Under the pieces are notes generated by a model, which made no database searches, was not told the DNA's origin, and was given only the letters and a program-made list of their open reading frames with translations. This document shows, one piece after another, positions 1 through 6,670 of a DNA stretch of 18,878 nt; positions within the stretch are counted from its first letter, which is position 1; each line of letters opens with the position of its first letter. This DNA comes from a bacterium (GTDB lineage Bacteria > Patescibacteriota > Microgenomatia > Daviesbacterales > UBA10151): assembly GCA_027364775.1 (NCBI GenBank), contig DAHXOS010000108.1, forward strand, positions 1 through 18,878. The letters are read 5' to 3'. Position numbers and translations under genes: made by a program.

Positions 1-282
1 GATGTAGGGGATCCGGAGATATTAGACCACCTCCAACTAGATAAGGCTAAGCTTATTATCTCTACAGCTCAGGATGAGGGGGATAATGAGTTGCTTTTAG
101 AAGAAATTAAAAGAAGAAAGATTAAGGCAAAGGTGGTCGCCAGAGCTCAAGACCGTGAGCATGCAGAAAAACTCAAGAATTTAGGTGCAGATTATGTTAT
201 TTTGCCTGAACAGGTTTCTGGTGATTTTTTAGTTTCACAGCTTAAAAATAATTGGCCGGAAGTGCATTTTAGAGGTTTATAA
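1..282 (+). CDS. TrkA-N/RCK-type domain protein, C-terminal fragment (5' end outside window)
   Basis: The frame is open from base 1, so this is the last 93 residues of a longer gene. Visible pattern: an acidic 'DVGDPEIL' stretch, a strand ending 'KLIISTAQDEGDN', a helix with 'EEIKRRK', a strand 'AKVVARAQD', then 'LKNLGADYVILPEQVSGDFL'. This is the second half of a TrkA-N (RCK-N) Rossmann domain, where the acidic turn and the 'A..D..N' loop contact NAD(H) or a nucleotide. Such domains sit at the C-terminus of Kef-type cation/proton antiporters and K+ channels, or stand alone as TrkA. The protein stops soon after the domain with no RCK-C part visible. The membrane part, if any, lies outside the window, so channel and antiporter cannot be told apart. 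The family call is fairly firm, the parent protein is inferred. Confidence 0.75.
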   Translation, partial: DVGDPEILDHLQLDKAKLIISTAQDEGDNELLLEEIKRRKIKAKVVARAQDREHAEKLKNLGADYVILPEQVSGDFLVSQLKNNWPEVHFRGL

Positions 283-346
283 TAACCCAAATAATCTCAC
301 TCCTGGAGTCTGATATAAATATTAGTTAAAGCAGTTTAGTTCCTAA

Positions 347-376
347 TTGACTTTTATTAGCCTCAAATCATATCAT
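347..376 (+). promoter_or_regulatory. Sigma70-like promoter for the 398-2565 cluster
   Basis: TTGACT at 347-352 and TATCAT at 371-376 are separated by 18 nt. The predicted start near 383 leaves about 15 nt before the ATG at 398. It lies in the only sizeable gap before the cluster. Confidence 0.45.
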
Positions 377-397
377 TAAGTAAGTACTAAATATTGT

Positions 398-601
398 ATG
401 AGTGAGGTTGAATCTTCAGATAAAAAAAGAACCAATCCTGTTAAAAATCTAAAGAGATTATTCTTGGTTTTAGTATTGTTAGGTTTAGGCGGACTTTTAA
501 CCTTAGCAGGTTTTGGCTTAATCCAATTTAGTCCTGAATTAACTAAATATTCTGGATTAGGACTTTTGGTACTGGCTGTTGTTTATTATTTACTTTATTA
601 A
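398..601 (+). CDS. Small two-helix membrane protein of unknown function
   Basis: 67 residues. The first 20 are charged and basic near the membrane (KKR, KNLKR). A hydrophobic helix follows at about 21-42, a short polar hairpin (QFSPELTK), and a second helix at about 51-67 that runs to the C-terminus (VVYYLLY). By the positive-inside rule the N-terminus should be cytoplasmic. No catalytic motif is present and no family is recognised. It is the first gene after a predicted promoter at 347-376. Its stop codon abuts the strong ribosome-binding site of the next small gene, so the two are almost certainly co-transcribed. The downstream LCP-like/LytR_C gene suggests an envelope role, but that is only context. 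The coding call is good; function is unknown. Confidence 0.7.
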   Translation: MSEVESSDKKRTNPVKNLKRLFLVLVLLGLGGLLTLAGFGLIQFSPELTKYSGLGLLVLAVVYYLLY

Positions 602-609
602 GGAGGTGA
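601..609 (+). promoter_or_regulatory. Strong Shine-Dalgarno that defines the 44-aa gene
   Basis: AGGAGGTGA starts on the last base of the preceding stop codon and lies 4 nt upstream of the ATG at 614. It is nearly the full anti-SD complement and the best ribosome-binding site in the window, where many other genes have none. Confidence 0.8.
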
Positions 610-613
610 AGCT

Positions 614-748
614 ATGGCTTCTGGACAAGGTTTTTTTAAAGGTGAAAAAAAGAAGAAAAAACAAGGACAAGGTGGAGGACAATCTTTTACCACAGCGCCT
701 GTTTTTACTCCACCCAAGGTAATGCCTAAGGGTAAACAGGAATATTAG
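614..748 (+). CDS. 44-aa basic, glycine/glutamine-rich small protein
   Basis: A short gene easily missed by length cut-offs: 44 codons from ATG 614 to TAG 746-748. The translation begins MASGQGFFKGE, continues with a run of five lysines and a Q/G-rich stretch (QGQGGGQ), then a Pro/Thr/Val segment (TTAPVFTPPKVMPKG), and ends KQEY. There is no membrane helix, no cysteine and no recognised domain; it looks unstructured and strongly basic. Support for real translation is the near-perfect AGGAGGTGA, 4 nt spacing, and position between two membrane-protein genes in the same direction. A nucleic-acid-, ribosome- or membrane-surface-binding role would fit the charge, but nothing in the sequence proves it. 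Confidence 0.65.
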   Translation: MASGQGFFKGEKKKKKQGQGGGQSFTTAPVFTPPKVMPKGKQEY

Positions 749-790
749 TATTTAACACTGAGCAGTGTGTGACGGAGAAGGGTTTATGTT

Positions 791-1846
791 TTGGGAAGTA
801 AGAAAAAAGTTACCAACGTCAAATCTACAAAACAACTAAAACTGGCATTTTTGGCTTTAGGTTTATTAATTCTGCTAATTTTATTAGCCAAGTTTGCCTC
901 TTTTTTAATAGGTCTAAACAAACCAATTTCTGCTAATTTAAAAACAGACAGGGAATATTCATGGGATGGTAAGACTTCTTTTAATATTGCTATTGCTAGT
1001 ATAGGTTATAATGTTACTGATATTTCTATTTTAAATTATCACCCCCAAGAAAAAAAGGCAGTTATTTTGCATATTGCAGACCAAACTTATTTAGATCTAC
1101 CTAAGGGTTATGGTTTATGGAAGGTAGGTAGTATTTACAAATTAGGCCAAGAAGAACCTAAACCAATTGGTGCATTGTTACTAAAACTTTCACTGTCAAA
1201 ATTATTAGGTTTACCAATTGACGGTATTATTATTGATCAAAGTAAAAATAAAAAGAATTCTGAGGAATTAATAAACGAATGGAGAAAAAATAGTCTAGCA
1301 ATGGCTTTGTTTATCTACTCCTCCCAAACTGACTTAACTCCAATAGAGGGATTTAGGTTATTAGGTGCTGTGTCTCAGGTTAGGGGAGATAAGCTAACTT
1401 CTTTAGACTTTGAAAAATCATCTGTTACAGAAAGTAAATTACTACCAGACTCATCCCGTGTTTTAGGGATAGATAACGTTAAATTAGATACCTTTATCAG
1501 AAACTATATGTCCGATAGCTCAGTTATAGATGAAGGGGTTTCTGTGGCTATCTATAATGCAACTACCCGTTCCGGAATGGCTCAGGATGTAGCTAGGGTG
1601 ATAGCAAACTTAGGTGGGAATGTGGTTACCATCTCTTCGGTAGATAATTTATCACCTACAACCTATATTACTACCGCTAATTTGAACAAACAAAAAAGTA
1701 TTAGTTATAGAAGAATAACCGAAGTTTTTGCTCCAAATTGCTTAAAAATAAATTGCCAAACCAATGATCCAAAAGTAGCAAATTCCAGAGCTCAAATTAA
1801 TATAGTCTTAGGTGAGGATTATTACCTTACCTGGTATAAACGCTGA
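791..1846 (+). CDS. Membrane-anchored degenerate LCP-like protein with C-terminal LytR_C domain
   Basis: 351 residues from a TTG start; the ribosome site GGAGAAGGG (774-782) supports it. A lysine-rich N-terminus precedes one membrane helix (about 17-40), so the bulk is extracytoplasmic. Residues 63-215 follow the order of a LytR-CpsA-Psr domain: a core strand (FNIAIASIG), 'DISILNYHPQEKKAVILHI', a 'TYLDLP' strand, and 'LLGLPIDGIII'. The catalytic 'PRD' is replaced by ADQ at 96-98, and the usual arginines for polyprenyl-phosphate binding are not obvious. Residues 248-346 (VSVAIYNATTRSGMAQDVA...GGNVV...) match the LytR_C family, including the conserved 'N.T...G.A' loop. LCP proteins attach glycopolymers to peptidoglycan; this one is probably a non-catalytic relative. 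The next ATG overlaps its TGA stop, indicating translational coupling. Confidence 0.7.
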   Translation: MGSKKKVTNVKSTKQLKLAFLALGLLILLILLAKFASFLIGLNKPISANLKTDREYSWDGKTSFNIAIASIGYNVTDISILNYHPQEKKAVILHIADQTYLDLPKGYGLWKVGSIYKLGQEEPKPIGALLLKLSLSKLLGLPIDGIIIDQSKNKKNSEELINEWRKNSLAMALFIYSSQTDLTPIEGFRLLGAVSQVRGDKLTSLDFEKSSVTESKLLPDSSRVLGIDNVKLDTFIRNYMSDSSVIDEGVSVAIYNATTRSGMAQDVARVIANLGGNVVTISSVDNLSPTTYITTANLNKQKSISYRRITEVFAPNCLKINCQTNDPKVANSRAQINIVLGEDYYLTWYKR

Positions 1847-2565
1847 TGTTGCCAGTTTTATTTGCAGCCTTAATTATTATTTTGCTTTCTTATCTGCTTA
1901 CCAGACTTTCAATGAGTAACTATAAGCATTTACCGGAAAAGAGTATAAAATATGCACCTTTTTTAGTGCGAAATTTGCAATTATTTAATCAGGAAAGCTT
2001 ATCTATTATCTATTCCGTACTAGCTCCAAAAGAATTAATTTTTTCAATTGAAAAAGTCCAAAAATATAACTCTCCGGCTTTAATTTTATATCTCCCGGAG
2101 TTTATTAAAGATAAGCTTATAGCTCTTAATTTGCTTGAATTAGAAGATTATCTGTCTGAAGAGAATAACTTTACTCAAGTTAAAGTTTCCCATACCTATA
2201 GTTGGGGATTAACTTATGAAAATCATAAAAATGATCCAAATAGTTTTCTCAAACTGTTTAATAATTTAGAATTAGAAGAAGAACAACAATTCTATCTCCA
2301 ACTAACTGCTTTACCGCTAAAAAATAAGCGCTTTAATTTTAGGGTCAATTTTCGGGCGATGGTTGTAGAAAAAGATGTTAATAAGAAGATAAATTTAGTG
2401 AAAAAAATAGATCAAAAAATAAATCAACTTACTGTTTTGGTAAAGAATAAAAAACAAAAGACTTCACTAAGTTATTTTAAGGAGTATAAAAATAGACAAT
2501 TAAATCCAAAAACTGCTTTGAATTTAGATCTTTGGCAATTGGATAAAATTTTAAATCAGCTTTAA
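1846..2565 (+). CDS. Membrane-anchored protein of unknown function
   Basis: 239 residues. Its ATG shares one base with the upstream TGA (TGATG), the usual sign of translational coupling to the LytR_C gene. Residues 1-19 form one hydrophobic helix (LPVLFAALIIILLSYLL) with few charges before it, followed by a soluble domain rich in Lys, Glu, Leu and Asn. The central part alternates short hydrophobic strands and acidic helices; the block 'YLQLTALPLKNKRFNFRVNFRAMVV' (about 150-174) is the most structured-looking. The C-terminal 65 residues are lysine-rich and may be coiled (KKINLVKKIDQKINQLTVLV). No family is recognised. Its stop codon overlaps the stop of the convergent TPR gene by two bases, leaving no room for an intergenic terminator. 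Confidence 0.6.
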   Translation: MLPVLFAALIIILLSYLLTRLSMSNYKHLPEKSIKYAPFLVRNLQLFNQESLSIIYSVLAPKELIFSIEKVQKYNSPALILYLPEFIKDKLIALNLLELEDYLSEENNFTQVKVSHTYSWGLTYENHKNDPNSFLKLFNNLELEEEQQFYLQLTALPLKNKRFNFRVNFRAMVVEKDVNKKINLVKKIDQKINQLTVLVKNKKQKTSLSYFKEYKNRQLNPKTALNLDLWQLDKILNQL

Positions 2566-3320
2566 ATTTTAAAATCCAAATTCTCTTCTTTAACTCCACC
2601 TGCTTCATCTTCAGTTTCTTCCGGAACATCATCATTTAACATCGGAATATGATCTGAAGAATACGCTACTATTCGCGACTCATCAATAAAGGAAGCCTGA
2701 TTTTTAAATCTTTTGGACCTAAAAACTTCACGGACTATAAGTGTCATGCTGTTTGGCTTAATCGATCTGATAAACGCCTGGTATTTATTACCACCGGTGA
2801 TTAATCTTAATATATGGTGGGCGGTGTCGTCCGGAAAAACTCCTAAATATGCATTATTTGAATCAGTAACAGTGATACCACGGTTTTTAGGTACAATATT
2901 AACCATTTGACCGGAACTTAAACTTAATAATCTTTGGGGTTCTGCAACCTTAATTAAGGTAACAATCTTAGTTAAACCGGGTTCTTCCAAAAAGACGGAA
3001 GGGGAGATTGGAACATGATTTAAACCGTTACTATTTGTAGTTTTGCCATCCTTTTTAAAGGCCATAGCCTTTTTTAAATTCTTTTGAGCGATAGCATTAT
3101 AAGGGTCTAATTCTAGCACCTTCTCATATAGTTTTTTTGCCTGAGAGTAGTTGCCCAATTCAAAGTGAGTTCTGGCCAGCCTGTTTAAGCAATCAACATT
3201 TTCAGGTTCAAGCTCCGTTAACTTTTGATTTAGTTCTAAGGCATCATCCCATTTAGAATCTAAGGCAGCTTGAATCGCCAGTGAACTAAGTTGGGAGGGA
3301 GAGAATGAATCGTCAACCAT
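2562..3320 (-). CDS. TPR protein with a C-terminal beta domain (HIRAN-like?)
   Basis: 252 residues from the ATG at 3320. An in-frame TTG at 3374 would add 18 residues and overlap the upstream phosphatase gene by 20 nt; neither start has a clear ribosome site, and the ATG sits just before the first repeat. Two tetratricopeptide repeats occupy about 10-77 (W24 and A27 in the first; 'LARTHFELGNYSQAKKLYEKVLELDP' pattern in the second), followed by a capping helix. Residues 117-205 form a predicted beta-rich domain with 'NAYLGVFPDDTAHHILRLITGGNKYQAFI', similar in layout to HIRAN domains (a displayed 'lG.lP' strand, a helix, then a strand). That similarity is my inference. The tail (228-252) is very acidic. 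TPRs mediate protein contacts. It likely shares a transcript with the phosphatase. Confidence 0.65.
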   Translation of the reverse strand: MVDDSFSPSQLSSLAIQAALDSKWDDALELNQKLTELEPENVDCLNRLARTHFELGNYSQAKKLYEKVLELDPYNAIAQKNLKKAMAFKKDGKTTNSNGLNHVPISPSVFLEEPGLTKIVTLIKVAEPQRLLSLSSGQMVNIVPKNRGITVTDSNNAYLGVFPDDTAHHILRLITGGNKYQAFIRSIKPNSMTLIVREVFRSKRFKNQASFIDESRIVAYSSDHIPMLNDDVPEETEDEAGGVKEENLDFKI

Positions 3321-3354
3321 TAGGAAGCTAGTATAAGGAAGAGTAAACTCTTTG

Positions 3355-4116
3355 TCAATTGCTTGACAAGACAAATTTGTAAATTACATCTACCAATCCA
3401 TCTTCATCAACAGATGGAGCAATATAATCTGCAATTGTCTTTAGGTCATCTACAGCATTTCCCATAGCTATTTTTAACCCACAAGCCATCAGTAGGGGAA
3501 AATCATTATGACCATCACCAATCCCAATAATTTCTTTAGTATCTATATTTAATAATTTAGCTACCTCAAAAATTCCATGTTGTTTGGTGGCTAGAGCATG
3601 ATTAATAATCAAATCAAATTTCCCAATATTCCAAGAAGGAACCTTTAAAGCTGTAATTGTTGGATAATTTTTAAGTTGCTCTATTAAATTATCAATTAAA
3701 GAAGGCTCAATAGCAGGGCAATATGCATTATATGGTTTTTTGGCTTTATAGCCTTTTTTATAAAGGATTTCTGATTGTTGGTCACCATCTTTAAGATAAA
3801 GTTCTAAATTTAACTCATATAAAATTTTACAGATCTCCTCAAAAGTATCAGGATCCATTGGTTTATCCCACAATATTTCACCAGTTTCTATATTTACAAC
3901 CTCTGCACCGCCACCAACTACTGATGGACCTTTTAAGTTTAGACTTTTAGCAATATCTTTCATCATAAAATAGGGTCTGGAGGTAGCAACACCAACATGG
4001 ACTAATTTTTGAGCTTTTGAGACTGCTTCTATAACTTTTAGAGAGGGCATTCCATCTCTTCTTGAAGGGATTAAAGTGCCATCCACATCTGATATTAAGG
4101 CTTTAAACTTTGTCAT
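3355..4116 (-). CDS. HAD-superfamily phosphatase, Cof/sucrose-phosphatase-like type
   Basis: 253 residues. All four HAD motifs are visible: motif I DVDGTL with nucleophile D10 and acid/base D12; motif II in 'VATSRP' (45-46); motif III K178; motif IV GDGHND (200-205) with Mg2+-binding acids. The cap between motifs II and III (about residues 80-165) is a C2-type insertion, as in the Cof/YbiV/phosphomannomutase group. These cytoplasmic enzymes hydrolyse sugar phosphates, phosphoglycolate or similar phosphoesters; the exact substrate cannot be read from sequence. It is transcribed away from purF, with the starts 76 nt apart (ATG 4116 versus 4193), so the two promoters must lie almost on top of each other. 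Superfamily is certain, substrate unknown. Confidence 0.85.
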   Translation of the reverse strand: MTKFKALISDVDGTLIPSRRDGMPSLKVIEAVSKAQKLVHVGVATSRPYFMMKDIAKSLNLKGPSVVGGGAEVVNIETGEILWDKPMDPDTFEEICKILYELNLELYLKDGDQQSEILYKKGYKAKKPYNAYCPAIEPSLIDNLIEQLKNYPTITALKVPSWNIGKFDLIINHALATKQHGIFEVAKLLNIDTKEIIGIGDGHNDFPLLMACGLKIAMGNAVDDLKTIADYIAPSVDEDGLVDVIYKFVLSSN

Positions 4117-4143
4117 TTTTAGAGTTTAACATTTTTTGGGGGG

Positions 4144-4173
4144 TTGCCCAGATAACAAAAAACAGGGTATAAA
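4144..4173 (+). promoter_or_regulatory. Likely promoter of purF
   Basis: TTGCCC at 4144-4149 and TATAAA at 4168-4173 with an 18-nt spacer. The predicted start near 4180 leaves about 13 nt before ATG 4193. The site lies inside the longer TTG-initiated frame, which argues for the ATG start. Confidence 0.45.
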
Positions 4174-4192
4174 ATTTAAGCTTCTAAAATTT

Positions 4193-5716
4193 ATGACATC
4201 TCTTCGAGCAGAGTTATTAACTGAAAAATGTGGGATTGCTGGTGTTATTGCACCCTATGGTTCTGATGCTGCTCCTTTAGTTACTGTTATGGGTAAATCC
4301 CTTGAGCATAGAGGCCAAGAAGGTGGGGGAGTAGGAACAAAAATTCATGGTGGAATTTTTAGATATTATAGGGAGGGTGAAAGTTTTAACCAGATTTTTA
4401 ACTCCGAGAAAGTTTTAGCAAGACATGGTTTAAATGGAGAGATAGCCTTAGCACACACTAGATATAGAACTTTAGGTCCCAGTAATGATTTATTATATGC
4501 TCAGCCAATACTAGTTGGAGATAATAAAAGGACTTTAATGGGTGGGCATAATGGACAGGTTGTTAATTATTTAGAGTTAGCAGATTGTTTACGTTCTAGG
4601 GGAGTTAGACTAGAAACTGATAATACAAGTTATCCAGTTTCTGATAGTGAAGTACTCTTTAACTGGTTTTTAAAAGCTCCCGGTAAAAACTGGATAGAAA
4701 GGATTGCTAGGGGAATGGAGGATGTTAAGGGGGCTGTAAGTGCAGTTCTGGCAACTGATCAAGATGAAATGATTGCGCTAAGAGATCCTTATGGGATTAG
4801 ACCTTTATCTTTTGGTAGGATAAATGACCATTTTGCTATAGCTTCTGAAACTTCTGTCTTAGATAAAATTGGGGCAGTTGACCAAACAGAGATTAAAAAA
4901 GGAGAGATCTGGGTTTTTAGATCTGGGAGAACCCCAGAAAACATAGTTTATGATGATTCTAAGTTAGCAAAAGAATGTAATTTTGAAAGATATTATTTTG
5001 CCTGGCCGTCATCAGTTTTAAATGGAGTACCCGTAGATTTAATGAGAGAAGCTTTTGGAACCCAGTTGGCTGAAGAAGAAATTGCTTCTGGAAGGCTAAT
5101 TAGAGCAGATCTAGTTACCTGTCTACCAGATACTGGTAGGTCTGGAGCTGTACCTTTTGCAGAAAGGTTAGGGATACCATACCGTGATAGAGCTTATAAG
5201 GAGAGGTATGGGGGAGCGGGAGTTAGAAGTTTTATTGGATCTTCACCCTTACTTAGAGGTCAGATTCTGGATAAAAAGTTTTCTTTTTCCAGATCTATGA
5301 AAGATCCTTCGATTTATGTTACAGATGATAGCGGAGTTAGATTTATAACTTGGAAGTATGCAGTTCATGCTTTAAGAGAAAGATATGGAGTTAAAAAGAT
5401 TCATCTAAGGAGTTTAGCTCCAAAATTTGTTAGACCATGTTACTTAGGAGTTAATATTAATAAAAGAGAGGAATTGGGAGCAGTAGAAAAAAGAGCTGAT
5501 GGAACTTTTACTATTAAAAGTGATAGACAAATTGCAGAAGAATTAGGGGTTGAGTCTGTAGCTTTTTTATCTATTAATGGTTATAAAAAGGTAATGGAAG
5601 GATTTGGGATAAACCCGGAAGGTTTTTGTGGGTATTGTCACGGTGAAGATGGACCAGATTATGATTGGAAGAAATATGATCTTCAAAAAGCTTTAGAGAT
5701 GTATGGTAAAATTTAG
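4193..5716 (+). CDS. purF: Amidophosphoribosyltransferase-like enzyme (PurF), Fe-S type
   Basis: 507 residues from ATG 4193 (a TTG at 4136 in the same frame is less likely because the promoter lies within it). The N-terminal Ntn-hydrolase glutaminase begins after a 12-residue propeptide at C13 (KCGIAGV). The family marks EHRGQEGGG, AHTRYRTLG, GHNGQVVN and RDPYGIRPL follow. The C-terminal half is the phosphoribosyltransferase, with 'CLPDTGRSGA' and the PRPP loop 'VTDDSGVRFIT'. Cysteines at 262 (ECNFERYYFAWP), 416 (RPCYLG), 479 and 482 (FCGYC) match the four [4Fe-4S] ligands of the Bacillus-type enzyme. PurF transfers glutamine ammonia to PRPP, the first committed step of purine synthesis. The PRPP loop differs from the usual DDSIVRGTT (Gly to Phe), and no other purine gene is nearby, so a changed substrate is possible. 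Confidence 0.85.
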   Translation: MTSLRAELLTEKCGIAGVIAPYGSDAAPLVTVMGKSLEHRGQEGGGVGTKIHGGIFRYYREGESFNQIFNSEKVLARHGLNGEIALAHTRYRTLGPSNDLLYAQPILVGDNKRTLMGGHNGQVVNYLELADCLRSRGVRLETDNTSYPVSDSEVLFNWFLKAPGKNWIERIARGMEDVKGAVSAVLATDQDEMIALRDPYGIRPLSFGRINDHFAIASETSVLDKIGAVDQTEIKKGEIWVFRSGRTPENIVYDDSKLAKECNFERYYFAWPSSVLNGVPVDLMREAFGTQLAEEEIASGRLIRADLVTCLPDTGRSGAVPFAERLGIPYRDRAYKERYGGAGVRSFIGSSPLLRGQILDKKFSFSRSMKDPSIYVTDDSGVRFITWKYAVHALRERYGVKKIHLRSLAPKFVRPCYLGVNINKREELGAVEKRADGTFTIKSDRQIAEELGVESVAFLSINGYKKVMEGFGINPEGFCGYCHGEDGPDYDWKKYDLQKALEMYGKI

Positions 5717-5877
5717 CTTAACTTTGAGGGACAAACTATAAGATAATTATTATATTCCAGGCAAATAAAAATAAACAATTTAAATGGTCCATTAAATCAT
5801 AATTAACACCCGTCGCTTGGTAAACATCACCAGCCTTTTTGCTCTTATTTGGATTTTATATCTTAAAAACTGTTAGT

Positions 5878-5906
5878 TTGGCAAGAAGCAGAATTGGGAG
5901 TATAAT
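5878..5906 (+). promoter_or_regulatory. Near-consensus sigma70 promoter of yebC, leaderless geometry
   Basis: TTGGCA at 5878-5883, a 17-nt spacer, and a perfect TATAAT at 5901-5906. The ATG of yebC is at 5916, only 9 nt after the -10 box. With a start 6-8 nt past the -10, the mRNA would carry a leader of only about 2-4 nt, and no Shine-Dalgarno is present. Confidence 0.75.
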
Positions 5907-5915
5907 TTTGACGTT

Positions 5916-6668
5916 ATGTCAGGTCATAGTAAGTGGTCACAGATTAAAAGAGCTAAAGGAGTTGCAGACCAAAAAAGAGGGGCAACTTTTACAAAGCTTG
6001 CAAATGCTATAGCTCTTGCTGCCAGGTCATCTGGAGTCTCCAACCCTGATGATTCACCCCGTTTAAGGATGGCAGTAGATGCAGCCAGGGCTGTAAATAT
6101 GCCCAAAGATAATATCCAGAGGGCTATAGACCGGGGATTAGGTAAATTGCCGGGTCAAAGCATTGAAGAGGTTTTATATGAGGGTTTTGGACCTGGTAGG
6201 GTAGCATTTTTAATTGAAGTGGTAACAGATAATAAAAACCGCTCTGTAGCCGAAATTAAAAATATATTTGATCGGGCAGGTGGTGTTTTGGGTTCATCTG
6301 GTTCAGCCTCATTTATGTTTGATAGAAAAGGGGAGTTAAAAATAGAGTCTAAGGGAGGATCTACAGAGGATGAGGAGTTAGAGCTAATAGATTTAGGAGC
6401 AGAAGATATAGAGGTTTTAGAAGAAGGGGATATAAAGTCCTATCTTGTTTATAGGGAAATCCTAGAACTAAATACTATGGGTACAGAACTTACTCAAGCA
6501 GATTATAAAGTAGAAAGTCAAGAAATTATTTATAAACCTATCGTACTCACAGAAGTTACAGATCCCGAAGTAGCCAAAAGAGTAGTGGAGTTAGCAGATA
6601 AATTAGAAGAGCATGATGATGTCCAGAAGGTTTTTGCAAACTTTGAAATCCCAGAAGATTTAATTTAA
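5916..6668 (+). CDS. yebC: YebC/PmpR (TACO1) family protein
   Basis: 250 residues, the usual family length, starting with the hallmark MSGHSKWSQIKRAKGVADQKRG. Other conserved blocks are 'FTKLANAIALAAR', 'NPRLRMAVDAARAVNMPKDNIQRAI'-type sequence (about 43-72), 'YEGFGPG', 'TDNKNRSVAEI', and 'FDRKG' at the domain II/III junction. The family comprises cytoplasmic proteins long annotated as transcriptional regulators (PmpR); more recent work links YebC and mitochondrial TACO1 to translation of difficult (proline-rich) sequences. Either role fits here. The order yebC, winged-helix gene, ruvC resembles the common bacterial yebC-ruvCAB neighbourhood. The gene has its own strong promoter and appears to be expressed without a leader. 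The next gene begins 2 nt after the stop. Confidence 0.95.
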   Translation: MSGHSKWSQIKRAKGVADQKRGATFTKLANAIALAARSSGVSNPDDSPRLRMAVDAARAVNMPKDNIQRAIDRGLGKLPGQSIEEVLYEGFGPGRVAFLIEVVTDNKNRSVAEIKNIFDRAGGVLGSSGSASFMFDRKGELKIESKGGSTEDEELELIDLGAEDIEVLEEGDIKSYLVYREILELNTMGTELTQADYKVESQEIIYKPIVLTEVTDPEVAKRVVELADKLEEHDDVQKVFANFEIPEDLI

Positions 6669-6670
6669 TT

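Noticed and set aside
299..309. ACTCC/GGAGT palindrome after the first gene
   Set aside because: Stem is too short, loop of one to three bases and no T tract; not a credible terminator.
4136..4192. 57-nt TTG-initiated N-terminal extension of purF
   Set aside because: It contains the likely promoter, has no ribosome site, and would put 31 instead of 12 residues before the catalytic cysteine.
5717..5877. Gap between purF and the yebC promoter
   Set aside because: Only a weak A/T inverted repeat around the TGGTCCA near 5780 is visible, with no T tract; nothing supportable as a gene or terminator.
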